A DNA stretch of 64,000 nt from Trichobilharzia regenti (taxonomy: Eukaryota > Platyhelminthes > Trematoda > Strigeidida > Schistosomatidae). Every line of letters begins with the position of its first letter. The first letter of the stretch is position 1. Location of the stretch: assembly GCA_944472135.2 (NCBI GenBank), contig OX235268.1, positions 8,996,589 to 9,060,588 of the forward strand. The letters run 5' to 3'. The position numbers were made by a program, and so were the translations under genes. The notes below the pieces were generated by a model. The model did no database searches and was not told the origin of the DNA. It saw nothing but the letters and a program-made list of their open reading frames with translations. Shown one piece after another: positions 31,940 through 44,262 of this stretch.

Positions 31940-32730
31940 AAAATCAGCAAGAGGAATTCGCTATGTTAGATTGTAAAATAAAACGAATAGAAGAAAGTAA
32001 ACTGCACACTCGTCCCCATAAAAAACCAACGCATTCTAATACATATTTAGACTTGAATTCATCTCATCCGTTAACTGTCTGTGAAGGCCGGCTTAGTTAA
32101 GTGTCTAACAAACAGAGCAGTAGCACTAAGTAGCACAAGAAAAGGCCTAAACGATGAAATGAAACGGGTAGAAGAGGCGTTGATGTTGAATAACTAACTA
32201 TCCTATACAATTGATTAGAAAGATCGAAAAATATCATGAGCAAATAAAGAATAATTGTGAAACTAGTAATGATAACATAAGTAAGAGAGAAAATAAGTCA
32301 TCCACTGTTATACCATATAAGGAGGGGACATCTGACACAAGCTCCTACGTGGTGCGATTCTTAATAAAGCAGGAATCACGGTGGTGGCATTCAAAGCTAC
32401 AAACGCACTCAGGGACAAGCTCTGTAGGCTAGAAGACCTGGCGTACCTAATTGGACAAAATAATATAATTTACAAAATACCCTGCAATGACTGTGAGTTA
32501 GGTCAACTACATTGGTCGAACTAGTAGATCGGGGAGAATCAGATTGTCAGAACATAAGAATTTAGGTAGGGTGAGAATAGTTGACCCCGAGAAGATGAGT
32601 AATTTAGAAAAAAGCTCAGCGATTGCAATTCAAGCACTAACACCAACTTGAAAGTAGCTTCAACCTACCATCGCTCTTTGTATGTTCTGCGTGCTTTCAC
32701 CAACGAATATAAATATCTCAATATTGTAAA
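31940..32730 (+). mobile_element. PLE fragment of a second family
   Basis: Scattered PLE motifs: THSNTYLDLNSSHPL, similar to NKYLDFKSSHPISAK at about 63180-63220, then IPCNDCE followed by NYIGRTSRSGRIRLSEHKN (32480-32560), a GIY-YIG core, and LEKSSAIAIQAL. Stops are frequent. It resembles the second PLE family at 63159-63858. Confidence 0.68.
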
Positions 32731-32825
32731 TAATACACGTTGAGACGAAGACTTCAATCAGTTTTCTTCTAAGCATGAGGATAAATAACGCAAATAGGTG
32801 CATGATAAAATCGCTTTCATGTGAA

Positions 32826-33085
32826 GATCACAGAAATAGCATAAAATATGTATATATAATGTAGTGATTCACCATGACTACAACAACAACACCTTCGTGT
32901 GTATGTCACTGTTGTTACTTACCAAGATACAACAACCCTCAATCTATGCTTCAAACGGTGTTCACACTACGGCGAGGATACAGTGAATTTGCCCTACGCC
33001 TTCATATCGTACCACAGCTAGATGTGTATGCAGCTGTTTTGATTACGGCTCTCATCATTAACTACATTTAATTTTACATTAACCC
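32826..33085 (+). repeat. Dispersed repeat D
   Basis: About 255 nt (CACAGAAATAGCATAAAATATG ... TTAATTTTACATTA) recurs in reverse orientation at 55135-55384. A short open frame inside is not credible as a gene. Here it directly precedes the 5' UTR of the RTE copy at 33086. Confidence 0.65.
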
Positions 33086-36000
33086 CGCCAGATTACTACC
33101 TTGTTAGGCTGCTAGCTTACTAGTTTTCTAGGCGGTCCCAAGCCCGTGTAAAGATGGAGGGTTAGGGGGTGGTGCTAGCAACTCCACCCCGTAAATCACC
33201 CAAATCTCTACAGAAACTTCAACGAATAAATATATTAAAAATTCTAAAAATATAAACACTAACCTTATTTTTGCTGGAATCGGGGGAGTGATATGACGCA
33301 GGCTGGTCAAAGCCTTCGGGAAGCTAGTTAGCCAATGTGCGTTCATTCGATGAAAGCAAAAATACGGGTGTGTACGTGGAATGTTCGTACAATGTACGAA
33401 ACTGGAAAGGTTGCCCAGGTAGCAGCAGAAATGAGGAGATATAGAATAGAAGTGTTGGGAATCTGCGAGAGCAGATGGGACTGGTGTGGTAGGTGCCAAC
33501 TGCCAACTGGTGATTCAATAATCTATTCCGGCCACCCAGAGGACAATCACGAGCACATTGACGGAGTGGCCATCATGATATCACCAACAGCAACCAAAGC
33601 TCTCATGCAGTTGGAACCAATCCCTTCCAGGATAATGACAGCCGGGTTCAACTCAAAAGGAAGGAAAGTTACAGTCATTCAATGCTATGCGTCGGTGGCA
33701 CAGTGGTTAGGACTCTCGCCGACCATGCACATGGTCCGGGGTTCGAACCCACGCCGGCGCACACCTGATATCTATGGTCGGCCTGAAAAATTTGGGCTAC
33801 CGATATCCATGCTGAAAATTCCATACTTGTACCAAAAATACAGTGTGGAATCAAGCTGTAAATCAAAAATCAAAAAAAAAAATCAAATGCGACTACAAAC
33901 GTCTCAGGAGAAGAGAAGAAGGAGGCGTTCAACAGAGAACTACAAGCAATAATGGGCAACGTCCCAAATGGCGATATCAAAATCCTGTTGGGCGACATGA
34001 ATGCGAAGCCGGGAGGAGACAACACAAGAAGAGAACTCATCATGGGTCGAGAGGCCTTTGGTGAAATGAACGACAATGGTGAACTCTTCTCAGACTTCTA
34101 CGCCTTCAATGATTTGGTGATTGGTGGTAGTGTGTTCAAACACAAGGATATACACAAGACGACATGGATTTCACCAGATGGAAACACCAAGAACCAAATA
34201 GACTTCATCTCAAATTCAAGAAAGTGGAGACGGAGCCTACTGAACGCAAGGTCAAGGAGAGGAGCAGATGTGGGTTCAGACCACTATCTAGTACAAGGGA
34301 CTTTCAAGATGAAGCCAAAAGCCTCGAGGGGATAGGCCACAATGCAAGTTCAACACTCAATTACTGAAGGACACAACCACAAAAGACGCTTTCACTGCAA
34401 CTGTCAGTGCAAAGCAGGAAACACTACACGACATCACTGAAGAATCATACGTGGAAGAACATTGGAAGTCACTGAAGGCGATTCTCAACGAAACGTGTTC
34501 AACGATTTTAGGAAGAAAGAAGAGACAAGACAAGACAAGGAATGGCTCTCAACGGACACTTAGAAATTAATAGAAGAAAGGAGAATGGTGAAAGAGAAAA
34601 TGATTCAATGCAAGGACGGACAAGAGAAGGAGACGCTGAGCTCAACTTACAAATCACTGGACAGAGAAGTGAAGAAGAGTGCTAGGAAGGACAAAAGACG
34701 ATTCTACGACAACCTCGCCACTGAAGCTGAGAAGGCAGCAGGCAAAAGGGACCTGAGGACACTATATCAGATAACCAAATCTCTATCCGGGAAGAGATCA
34801 ACACAAGCGAAACCTATAAAAGACAGCCAAGGGAACCCAATCACCAAGGAAGAAAAACAGATTAAACAATGGGCGGATCACTTCAAAGGACTCTTGAACC
34901 GACCATCACCTGCAACCCGTCCAGAAATACCAACAACAGCGCGCACACAACTGCAAGTTGACACCAATCCTCCAACGAGAGCTGAAGTCTTGAATGCAAT
35001 CAAGCTTCTGAAAGCTGGAAAAGCACTTGGACCAGATGGAATACCCCTGAAGCACTGAAAGCGGACCCAGAGACTACAGCAGACATGCTGACTCCATTAT
35101 TGCAAAAGGTCTGGAAGGAGGGAAAGGTGTCTACTGAAAGGTTACCTCGTGAAACTACCAAAGAAGGGTGACTTACACCTCACTCTGCAAGAACTGGCGA
35201 GGAATCATGCTCCTATCGACGCCAAGTAAAATCCTGAGTCACATCATCCTGGAGAGAATAAAGGACGCACTGGAGACAGTACTCCGACCAATAAAAAATG
35301 GATTCAGGAAAGGCAAATCATGAACTGACCAAATTGCAACTCCACGCATCATCATCACAGAACAAAGCATGGAATGGCAATCAAATCTCTACCTCAACTT
35401 TATAGACTTTGAGAAGGTCTTCAACAGCGCTGACCGTTAAGTAATTTGGAAACTACTCGAGTACTACGACGTACCCCAAATAGTCATCAACCTTATTCAA
35501 CAGCTGTACAACAACGGCACATGTCAAGTGATCCATAACGGAAAACTCAGCGAGGCGTTTGGAGTAAACATAGGAGTCAGACAAGGGTACTTATTATCAC
35601 CAATCGATGATATTCCTAATTGTGGTGGACTGGATTATGCGTCAGACAGTGAGTGGGAAAAGAGAAGACATGGATATCCTGGACAGACGTGAAGAACCTA
35701 GAAGACCTGGAATTCGCGCGTGGATGATTTATGTTTGATGTCACTGTCACAAAATCGAAGACTTGCAAACGAAAACCGATCAACAAACTGGTCGAAGAAG
35801 GAGCCGGCGAAGACAGGACTCCAGGTGATGAACATAGACAAAACGGAGGTTATGAAAATAACCAACCATCACCACCACCACCAACAACAACAGCAACGTC
35901 CAGCGTCAATCACCATCAATGGGAGGGATTTGAAACAGGTGACTTCATTCACTCACCTATCTAGGGAGCATTGTCTCAACCACAAGAGAAGGAACGGACG

Positions 36001-36598
36001 ACGATGTCAAATCGGGAGATAATCGGGAAGGCGAGCGAGAAACACATTCATCAACCTCAAACCAATCTGGAAATCTTCGTCACTCAGCCAGAATGAACAA
36101 CAAAATTCGGTCGGATTTTCAATACAAACAAGGTCAAGTCAGTCAGTTCTTCTATACGGATCAGAAACTTGGCGCTTGGTGGGTCACAAAGAATATTTCC
36201 AAAAGCCTGTTGCAGACATTTATCAACAACAACTGTCTTCGCTCTATACTGAAGATCAGATGGCCGGAAAGAATCACCAACAAGAAACTATGGGAACAAA
36301 CAAAACAAGAACCAATCAATCGCCAGCCAACAAATATGCAGAAAGTGGAGATGGATTGGACACTCGCTGAGGAGACCACTAGGTGACATCGCGCATCAGG
36401 CCATTGCTCGAGTGGAACCCGAAAGGAAAGTGGCGAGTGGGACGTCGGTGTAAGGGTGACATGGAGGAAATCGTGTGAAGAGGAGTTGAAACAGTATGGA
36501 CTAACATGGATGCAGGCGAAACGTACAGCAGAAGACAGAAACAAGTGGAAACGTGCAGTTGAAGCCCTATGTTCCACTAGGAACCCAAAGGAGTAATA
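33086..36598 (+). mobile_element. Near full-length SR2-like RTE, broken, with nested SINE
   Basis: The 5' UTR contains GGTCCCAAGCCCGTGTAAAG. The endonuclease starts at 33359 (RVCTWNVRTMYETGKV, LGICESRWD), continues after a SINE insertion (33688-33886) with LLGDMNAKPG, NQIDFIS and GSDHYLVQGTF. A 1-nt frameshift at about 34325 precedes a linker and RT: KALGPDGIP, then in other frames NWRGIMLLSTPSKILSHIIL, NFIDFEKVFNSA, then LEDLEFA-DDLCLMS. The C-terminal block ends at 36590 with TAATAATAAT. The RT is missing a piece around RQG-LLSP and the catalytic box is damaged. Its last kilobase closely matches 17285-18297 (-). Confidence 0.88.
33688..33886 (+). mobile_element. SINE family A inside an RTE endonuclease gene
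   Basis: A box TGGCACAGTGG, B box GGTTCGAACCC, body and A-rich tail as in the other copies. It interrupts the RTE between TVIQCYA and YKRLRRREE-equivalent codons; ATGCG at the left join and again at 33887-33891 may be a short target duplication. The SINE is therefore younger than this RTE copy. Confidence 0.88.
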
Positions 36599-36600
36599 AT

Positions 36601-37520
36601 AATTTTACATTAGTATAACCTACACACATACTCACATAGTGTGAAATTTGACCTCTGCACTCAAAAGCGCTACACACATCCACTCGCCCTACCGTGGCTT
36701 GGGTAACATTCATACAAAAATCTTGCTTCTTTTTTATCTTTTTTTTTATCTTGCTATTATAAATAATAATATTATTATTACTGCATTATAATTATAATTC
36801 CCATCAGTCATATATTCGAATCACTCTGTTTGCTCATAAGAAAATGGATAAGAAGTTCGGAAAGGAAAATATGGTAGTGTAAATATGAAAGCCTAATAAA
36901 ATCTTAAAAATAACATGAAGTAAAAAGGAGGTTTGTATAAGAATGGCAATGAGATATTCACTATTTGAAGAATGACTTGTTTATGATGGCCATGGATGGG
37001 ACAAGCATTTGACGTAATTCTGTCAGATACATAGCGTGGGCATGAGATTATCGGTTGCCAGTGCCGCCTCGGCTATACTCAGAAGTCTTAATTTCACTCC
37101 ATTTGATTGGTTTGAGAGAAACTTATATATGGCTTTGAAGGATTTTCCGAATGGCGCTGAATGTCCTGAATTGACCAGATGTTCCGTCACTAAAGTATGA
37201 CCACGGATTTGTTCTCCTTTTACTAGCAAGACCGGGTAGTGTTCACCAGCGCGTTTTCAAGCCACATGGTACGCGTGGTACGTCTGATGTACTCAGCGTT
37301 ACACGAGCAAGTGAAATGGTGCATCCATACTGAAGTCGTCCAATGAGATAAGCTGTCTTTCATGTTCTGAAAGAACCGTTTCTTCCAGGAATACGTCAAT
37401 CATACGCTGGCGACGAAGTAATAATTTCTAATAACATCAATGCGTTATATGATTTCTTAGAAAAAAATTAACTACGATTGTGCAGCTCATGAAAGAGAAC
37501 CTTCGAAAAGGAGATATTCT
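36601..37520 (-). mobile_element. PLE: GIY-YIG endonuclease end and 3' UTR
   Basis: Minus strand: HHFTCSCNAEYIRRTTRTMW (about 37320-37260), HTLVTEHLVNSGHSAPFGKS, KLRLLSIAEAALATDNLMPT and a stop near 36960, then a 3' UTR of about 350 nt to 36601. The same 3' half and UTR occur at 54395-55134 (+), and a relative at 48180-49130 (-). It abuts the 3' end of the SR2-like RTE. Confidence 0.78.
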
Positions 37521-38200
37521 TCACTGTTTATATCTGATACTGATGTTCTCAATAGACTGAAGCACATCGCTTCAGAGTTCCTTGTTTGTGAGATCAGTTG
37601 ATATGTGATAGAATTGGTCAATCATTCAACGCATAGAATCTTCAAAATAAACTGATAGATTAAGAGTTTTGTAGACATGATAGCTAACATAATCCGATTC
37701 TTATTTAGATTGCCACTCATACATTCTGATGTTATTCACGTTTACTGCAGTCGTCAGGATGCTAATCAATTCCTCGTCATTCCTTCACATTCTGTTCTTG
37801 TCGTCCTCAGAGCCTGCATCATATCACTCACTGCTACCACCAATATAATCTCTGTCGAGTAACATAGATTCTGTTATGTGGTCTATATGTTTATTTTGAT
37901 TAATGACTCCTCTGTCACTGTCTTCATTTCACATCTGTAAAAATTCAAACCAATCAATCTCTAATCTAAAAATCTCGGATTATCTAGTGTCTAGATTCTT
38001 CTTGTACTGCCTGACTATCTTGACTAAGTAGAATTTGTGCACCACACTATCCTGAATCTCATTCTGTTGAGTGACAGAACATGCTTGTTGAATGTATTTG
38101 GAAAATGATGAGTTAATTGCTTTCCACCTCATGCGCGAATACATTGTGCAATGGAAGCCCAGTTGATCGCAGTTCATTTCACGATCAATACACTACTGTG
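37521..38200. other. No gene identified
   Basis: AT-rich sequence between a PLE fragment and a foldback element; no splice-bounded frame is supported. Confidence 0.4.
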
Positions 38201-38204
38201 CACC

Positions 38205-38868
38205 ACAATGAAGTGTGTGATGTACGGATGTGCTGGAATTACTACTTATCACTTACAAGTGTGATTATTCTCTCTACTATTTCTGTGTCTGTAGGTGTAC
38301 TACACACACCATGGTATAATTGAGTGTTTTGCAAATTACGTGACTGTAAACATAAAGTGGAGTAAATATAATTACGGAGACAAGTACCCTTTATGATGAG
38401 AACAATGTGTAATGAGTTTCATCTCGTTCGGTCCAAGTTATTCTGAATAGGTTTGTAGAGAAAAAGAGTATATCATATGTTGTTTGTCACCAAGTGTGAG
38501 TGAGTGAGTGAGGACATTACATATTCTGATAGAGCCAGCTACAATGAAATTATGTATGTATGTATGTATAACTATATTTTACTCAAGTGATAAACAACAT
38601 ATGATATACTCTTTTTCTCTAAAAATCTATTCAGAATAACTTGGACTGAAAGAGATGAAACTCATTGCACATTGTTCTCATGATAAAACGTACTTCATTA
38701 TCTTTACCTTATTTTATGTTTAAGGTCACGTAATTTGCAAAACACTCATTTACACCAAGATGTGTGTGTAAAACACCGACAGATAGAGAAATAGTGGAGA
38801 GAATAATCACACTTGTAAGTGATAAGTAATTGCAGGATATCAGTATATCACACACTTTGTTTGTGATG
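38205..38868. repeat. Foldback element with ~280-bp inverted arms
   Basis: The arms 38205-38495 and 38590-38868 are inverted repeats (for example CACTTACAAGTGTGATTATT on the left and AATAATCACACTTGTAAGTG on the right, and ATGTTGTTTGTCACC / GATAAACAACATATGATATA). The spacer holds a TGTA run. A single-arm copy with spacer is at 54002-54390. No transposase is seen; it may be a MITE-like or foldback DNA element. Confidence 0.75.
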
Positions 38869-39162
38869 CTACACATATCAAATGATTTCCTTACACAAAG
38901 CAACTGCTGTGGAACAAAATTAGTCAACCAAAATCAAGTGTAAGAAATACCTAGTAAGCAAAATGATTATTGCCAACATAGTGGGATCGAAATTCTGTCA
39001 ATGGTGAGAATTACGCACTAATTACTTCCTGTGGACAATCCAACATCAGAATTACCTTGACTTCAGTCAAAGAAACCTGCTATCGGTATCATCACGCAAC
39101 TACGAGGAAGTTGAATAAATTAGAGCTTAAAGAGGAACAAGGGTTAATAATATGCATTTAGT

Positions 39163-39564
39163 AAATAGCTGATATTTTTACGAGTTGATCACGCACTGAT
39201 ATCCGTTGGGAAACAACTGAAAACCAGAGAGTACTTGACAGCTGCTGCTTCATCCTAATTTGGGATTCATCGTGCCCACTGGGATTCGAATCCAGAACCT
39301 TCCGATTACAAGGCAAGCTCGTATACCATTCAGCCACTGGGACCCGATTCAACAATAGCCAGTCCATGAATTCTAACTTCTACCAAATTTATGATTTAGC
39401 GCAACCCTAATCATTATCGTTGGTGGGACATCCATCCATCGAATTCCAGAGGGTGTGTACTTTCGATGATTCTCAAACTGGGATGGAACCGATATCAATC
39501 CGTGATCAACTTGTAAAAACTTAACTAACCCTTACAAAACAAGACTATAGAAAATAGCTGATAT
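39163..39564 (-). mobile_element. SINE family B composite with 13-nt target duplication
   Basis: AAATAGCTGATAT occurs at 39163-39175 and 39552-39564 and brackets a 376-bp insertion. The minus strand has the tRNA-like head GGGTCCCAGTGGCTGAATGG and B box GGATTCGAATCCC; the right part is an inverted second half-unit, so the ends look like terminal inverted repeats (TTTTTACGAGTTGATCA / TGATCAACTTGTAAAAAC). A long target duplication is typical of LINE-mobilised SINEs. Confidence 0.8.
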
Positions 39565-41130
39565 GCCAACGTTACAACAATCATATACAGTCTGAGATGA
39601 AAACAGACAGTAATCACAAAGTTTGTTGAAACATCAAAAGAATAATAAATGTTGTAATTGTATTGTGCAGGAGAGATTTTCCAAACGATTATTCCGTTAC
39701 ACATTTTCTCGCTTATATTTCTGGCCGTCCTTCGAGAATGCTAACAAGAGCGATTTCAACTCACTGGGGAAGAAAGTCTACTAGCACACAGTGTTACATG
39801 TTCATGGCGATTTCACTTTCCTCATGGCCATATGACTGATTCGCCAATGCATCAGTTGAGTGTAAAATAAATACAGTATTGGTTTGGTTCAATTGATTGA
39901 ATGGAATGGATGGAATGATTGCTTTCCTATCAGTGCATAAATCAAAGAAAACGTTTGCTGACATTTGAGCCTGCTTGTGCTTGGAGTTCCCTAGATATCG
40001 ACAAATAGTATGCCTATGCAGTGAGCTGAAGAGGTAGTAGCAAGTGCTGAGGTGTAAGTGGAGACCGACGTGGATTCGAATGTGCAGGAGATGGATTATT
40101 AGGCGAGGGAAGAGGAGATAAGAACAAGATGTTATGAGTAAGAAGGAGCACACTGATTGACGCTGTTGTGCATTTTCGCCGAAATGAGTAACATGAATTC
40201 ACCGAATCAAAATATTAGTGGCAATAGTAAACTTTATATTACTATTACTAACAGTAAAGTAGTAATATTTCTAATATCATTGATATTATTACTACAGTTG
40301 GTATGAAAACTGAGTGCCGTCCCATGCGAGCACGCACACCTGATAGGCAAAATGATGAGATGTGTGCATTAAGGAGGAACACACCTGCATTGAACTGCAT
40401 CAGCCTTCGAGAAGCATCTTCACCTGTGGCATAGGATGGGATGACATTTTGGTTGGTCACCATGCTGAAAAGGAACTGACATTTTCTCAGGAAATGAATG
40501 AATGATGACACAAAAGTGAAGATCCCTTCAAACTGGTGTGTCACAACTGGCATAGATGTCAACCACCTGCTCAGGGTGACTTATCAAGTCTTAATCTTTC
40601 ATCGAGTCTCTATCTTTCACCAACAATCAGCCATGTAGTTGATATTCCTCTCTGTCGAACACTATATTTATTACACACTGACAGTACCATTGTTGTCACA
40701 CCTGTTTGACTCATAAAGTTGAAAGCAGCATTTGGTATCTGAATGCAATCCGCTGGAATGAAATCTTATCTGCCTGCATGTGTGTTCTACATTATCATCA
40801 GCGTACGAGATGTCAAAAAAGTCACTGGTAATAAATTCATTTGTAAAACGTGAAAGAGATTAAAACATATAGCCACAGTTGATACAAAAGTCACAAGGTT
40901 TAAATCAATGACATCCGTATGCCTCATATTCGTCGAGGATTCATTGAAAACTCGTTGGAATATCAAAGGTTTCTCTGTGGATGATCAATCCACTACTACG
41001 AAGTTAACGGGATAATGATGACTTGATCGTCCGTGATTGTAGATTTCACATATAAGTGCACAGAAAGTCAGCCACAAATAAGTATACATACATGACAAGT
41101 GGAGTGACGAAGTTTATGTTAAGGAGATGA
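39565..41130. other. No confident gene; weak minus-strand coding-like run
   Basis: The minus frame 40562-40248 has repeated CAG|GTG-like junctions (near 40423, 40384 and 40339) and could include small exons, but I cannot tie them to a product. The rest is AT-rich and unrecognised. Confidence 0.3.
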
Positions 41131-41136
41131 ACTGAC

Positions 41137-41247
41137 CTGCTGAGGAAGCCGGAGCAGCAGCAGGAGCGACAGCAGGTTCAGCTGCGCCTGCTCCGCCAGT
41201 TGGTGAGGTGGCGGCGCCACCACCGGCACCGGCACCACAGGCAGCAC
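41137..41247 (-). CDS. Candidate exon, Ala/Gly/Pro-rich protein
   Basis: Minus-strand segment of 111 nt (37 codons) between acceptor TTGGTTTCAG (rc of 41248 onward) and donor GTCAGT (rc of 41131-41136). It is far more GC-rich than anything nearby. Read in the phase that gives GAACGAGAGGGAATSPTGGA then AAEPAVAPAAAPASSA, it is a low-complexity Ala/Gly/Pro stretch with no stop. One other phase is also open (VLPVVPVPV...), and the third has a stop. The symmetric length and strong splice signals favour a true exon. No domain is recognised and partner exons were not found. Confidence 0.42.
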
Positions 41248-41249
41248 CT

Positions 41250-43085
41250 GAAACCAAACAAGACAAAACATAAAAGAAGTATAGTTGAAGGGGTTCATTG
41301 GTGGCTTAGTTAGTTAGCCAGTTAGTTGATCGATTAGTGAGGAAAATAGCCTGAGGGAAACGGTTACAGATCGAGAATATTCCTCGATTCTCGAAACTCT
41401 TCTCTTCATATTATTGAGTGAATGAGCAGGTTTTGTTTCAGTCACTGGCTACCTGATCTTGTTACTCCAAGAAGAAGTGTCACTGCGCAAACTGTGATCG
41501 CAGTTGAATGCACTACCCGTTTACTTCCACCAATCAGTCGAATGAACTGCAAGTCTGGCTAGACACACCCCTGATAGACATCACAGAACATGAGAAAAAC
41601 AGGTTTGTAAGCGAATTATTCATCTTTGTCACATTGAACTACATTCGGATAGGTGACGGTGATTGCAAACACCAACAATGCGACCTGTGGTAGGAGAAGA
41701 GGAATAGGCGAATGGATACAGGAGAGTTGAACAAGTGAACAAACACCTCACTGATATTTTCTCCATTTCTGAAAACACTCTACTTCACTTTACTGCAATT
41801 GACTGAATTTAGATCTCTTGATCACTTGCACTCTCTTTTATAGTTTTCAACAAGTATCTACTTCTCTGCAGACAATAATTTTCTTCGTTCTGTTGTGTGA
41901 AAACCTGTTTTGGCGTCAAACTTAGACATACCAATTATCTCTCTTGTTATCAGACCTCAACATATAGTCTGGAATTCAAAGGTAAACAAGGCTCAGGCTT
42001 CTCAGGCTAATTGGCCTTTATGACTGTGCAGGAAAATCGAAATCCTCTCCATGCCTACATATACTGTACCCATTGGGTTCGTAGTCAACATAATCAGTGG
42101 GATAATATTATATTCATTGTAGGCATAGCTAAAAATACCAGTTAGCAATGATGTTTCAAGTCTCAGCGGTGATCTTATGCCGAGTAATTAATCCAGGCTT
42201 CCTGAATTCTCCTAATGGCTTGGTTGATTTACTTCTATTTCAAAAATCATTGTAATTCAGATGTATAGAATTTGAGCATGGTTAGATGTTTCGAAGTAGC
42301 AATAAATATTCGCCTCCTACTGGCATGTCGCCATGGTTCGCCAACCATCATACAGGATACACTACCAGGCATTAGTGAGAGGATGAATCTCTCTCTCTCT
42401 CTGTGAATTTCAGTTAAATCCAATTGCATATATCACATTATCTGCTGATTGGCTGCAACCTGCATCAATGTGTCAACGCAAGTCTTTTGTGAAAATTCAT
42501 AGGGAAATATTTATCGATAGCTGAAGTGAAGTGAACTTTTAAGTCAACTTTCAAGTATTCATAAATTGTTCAGCCTATTAAATATCCGAGATAATATACT
42601 CAGACATTTACGAAATGACCTGACAGCCATGTGTGAAAGAAAACAATCTTGCATAACATCAACTGTCAGTGTTTCAAATTCCAGACCTTATTATTTTACC
42701 CATCCTCTAAATCATTTGAGAAATTGATATGTTTATTAAACTGTTCCTTTACGAGTCGATTACGCTTCAGAGTTTTCATGCTGGAAGTATTTTCATATGT
42801 GCAAACCATCGAAAATTATCTATATTCCGTTCTCAAAATAATTGTGTGAAATTCCCAATGTATGGTGATTGGAATCACCTCATCTATTGTTTGTTAAGCT
42901 AGTATTCTTTGTTTCTGATGACCTTATAATAAATGAAAAGAAACAACATAAACAGATATATGATTATAATTGTAATTGTTACCATGCCGCACTCAAAAAG
43001 AAACGCGATGCACTTTGGAGTGTTTTTAGAGAGCGTAATAATGGTCTTACACGTGGGAAGTAAAGTAAATTAGGTCACTGAATAG
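41250..43085. other. No gene identified upstream of the micro-exon gene
   Basis: Unrecognised AT-rich sequence with a short (CT)n at 42390-42402. It probably includes the promoter region of the gene starting at about 43120. Confidence 0.4.
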
Positions 43086-43090
43086 ACGAC

Positions 43091-43098
43091 TATATAAA
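43091..43098 (+). promoter_or_regulatory. TATA box of the micro-exon gene
   Basis: TATATAAA lies 64 nt before the ATG at 43162. A start site about 25-30 nt downstream (about 43120) would give a 5' UTR of about 40 nt, rich in AAGAA repeats. A TATA box and short leader suit a tissue-restricted, strongly expressed secretory gene. Confidence 0.6.
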
Positions 43099-43161
43099 GA
43101 CCTGTTTTTATTTGCTCACACATTCGCTGAAAAGAAAAAGAAGAACAAGAAGAACAAGAAG

Positions 43162-43249
43162 ATGAGGATGATGATGGTGATGAAGAAGTTCTTTGTACTG
43201 TTGTTCATTGTTCAAGCCTTCACAATATTCATCAAGCCAAGCGAAGCAG
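43162..43249 (+). CDS. Micro-exon gene (MEG) candidate, signal-peptide exon
   Basis: Opens with an ATG followed by RMMMVM and then KKFFVLLFIVQAFTIFIK and PSEA, a textbook signal peptide: two lysines, a hydrophobic core and a small-residue cleavage site (S-E-A). The exon is 88 nt (29 codons plus one base) and ends at donor GTGAGT (43250). Schistosome MEGs have this layout: a normal-sized secretion-signal exon followed by many tiny symmetric exons, with products secreted by oesophageal glands, tegument or eggs. Later exons (44632, 45832, 46175) keep the frame. I do not recognise a specific MEG family. The first in-frame ATG after the TATA box was chosen; internal Met codons could also start. 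Confidence 0.68.
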
Positions 43250-43920
43250 GTGAGTACAATGTTGTTTTGAGTAGAATTTGAGTAGTATTTCAAAGCAGTT
43301 TCCTCTTATTGGCGTAGCACACACATTTAAGGCGTATTTATCACTCCAATAAAACCACATGATTGCATGTCAAAGTTAAACTGACTCACATAAGTTAGTT
43401 AGTTATATATTGAGCTGGGTGATTTGAGTTGGCACATATATGTGTTTCTGACTAATTTATTCTATGAAATTGCTTGGTTGATTATGACAACAGCAGACAT
43501 TGTAGACATTAGGAATAATACTTAGAGGGCAACAATTCAAGACAAACTTATAACATTCCATTGAATTGTCGAGGCATCACAAAGAAACACACACACACAT
43601 CTGAGATTGATTAAATAATTTTCACGTTATGCATTATATAATGAAATGTTTATTAGACACAACCACTAGAATTTCGACGAAGAGAAAATGCAACTGGAAC
43701 AAATTATTATGATTGGTAGGTAGGACGATTACACACACCAATCAATCTACGTCAACTGCACCAAAACAAATGTTGTCAGCAGAAACCCGTGTTGTACAGC
43801 ACAGTCAGCATTCTGTCAGACACGATTATAATCAGTGCTGAATTTTCGTCTGCTTCTCAAGCTAAGACATCACATCATATAAATCAGAGTTATAGTTGCC
43901 AATTCAGTCATATTATTGTT

Positions 43921-44262
43921 ATTCATATTATTATATCCTTCAATTCTTAGAGGAACATAGGGCTTCAGCTGCGCGTCTCCATTTCCGTGCCATCTCCATG
44001 ACGCGCCAAGTCTCTGATCTGTATAGCAAGTGGCACTGACTTCACATTGGAGTTGAAAATCCGGATCTTATTTTTGATGCTGAGTAGGGCTGTTGACCTC
44101 CACACAGACTTGAGAGTAATGAAATCTTGTCTTGCTTTCTCGATCGTTGATTTGATATCCTCATCAGTTCCGTCCGCCTGTAGTCGAAATGACGCTACTT
44201 AGGTTGGTAGGTAGGTAAAGGAGGTTGTTTCTTTCAGGTTCCTCCCATTTATGCTGACAAAT
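43921..44262 (-). mobile_element. SR2-like RTE fragment in a MEG intron
   Basis: The plus bases TTCTTAGAGGAACATAGGGC onward are the reverse complement of the SR2-like 3' end. It then jumps by an internal deletion to the GACGCGCCAAGTCTCTGATC and TTGTTTCTTTCAGGTTCCTC blocks shared with 16003-17165. Antisense to the MEG. Confidence 0.8.

Noticed and set aside
32874..33071. 65-codon frame in repeat D
   Set aside because: The inverse copy at 55135-55384 does not conserve it; the segment is a repeat with no recognised domain.
40014..40202. Ser/Pro-rich minus-strand frame
   Set aside because: No splice or homology support; low-complexity pyrimidine-rich sequence yields such frames by chance.
43667..43725. 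Possible alternative MEG exon after TTTATTAG
   Set aside because: It has a plausible acceptor and GTAGGT donor, but reading in phase hits TGA before the donor and it lies outside the duplicated units; support is too weak to annotate.
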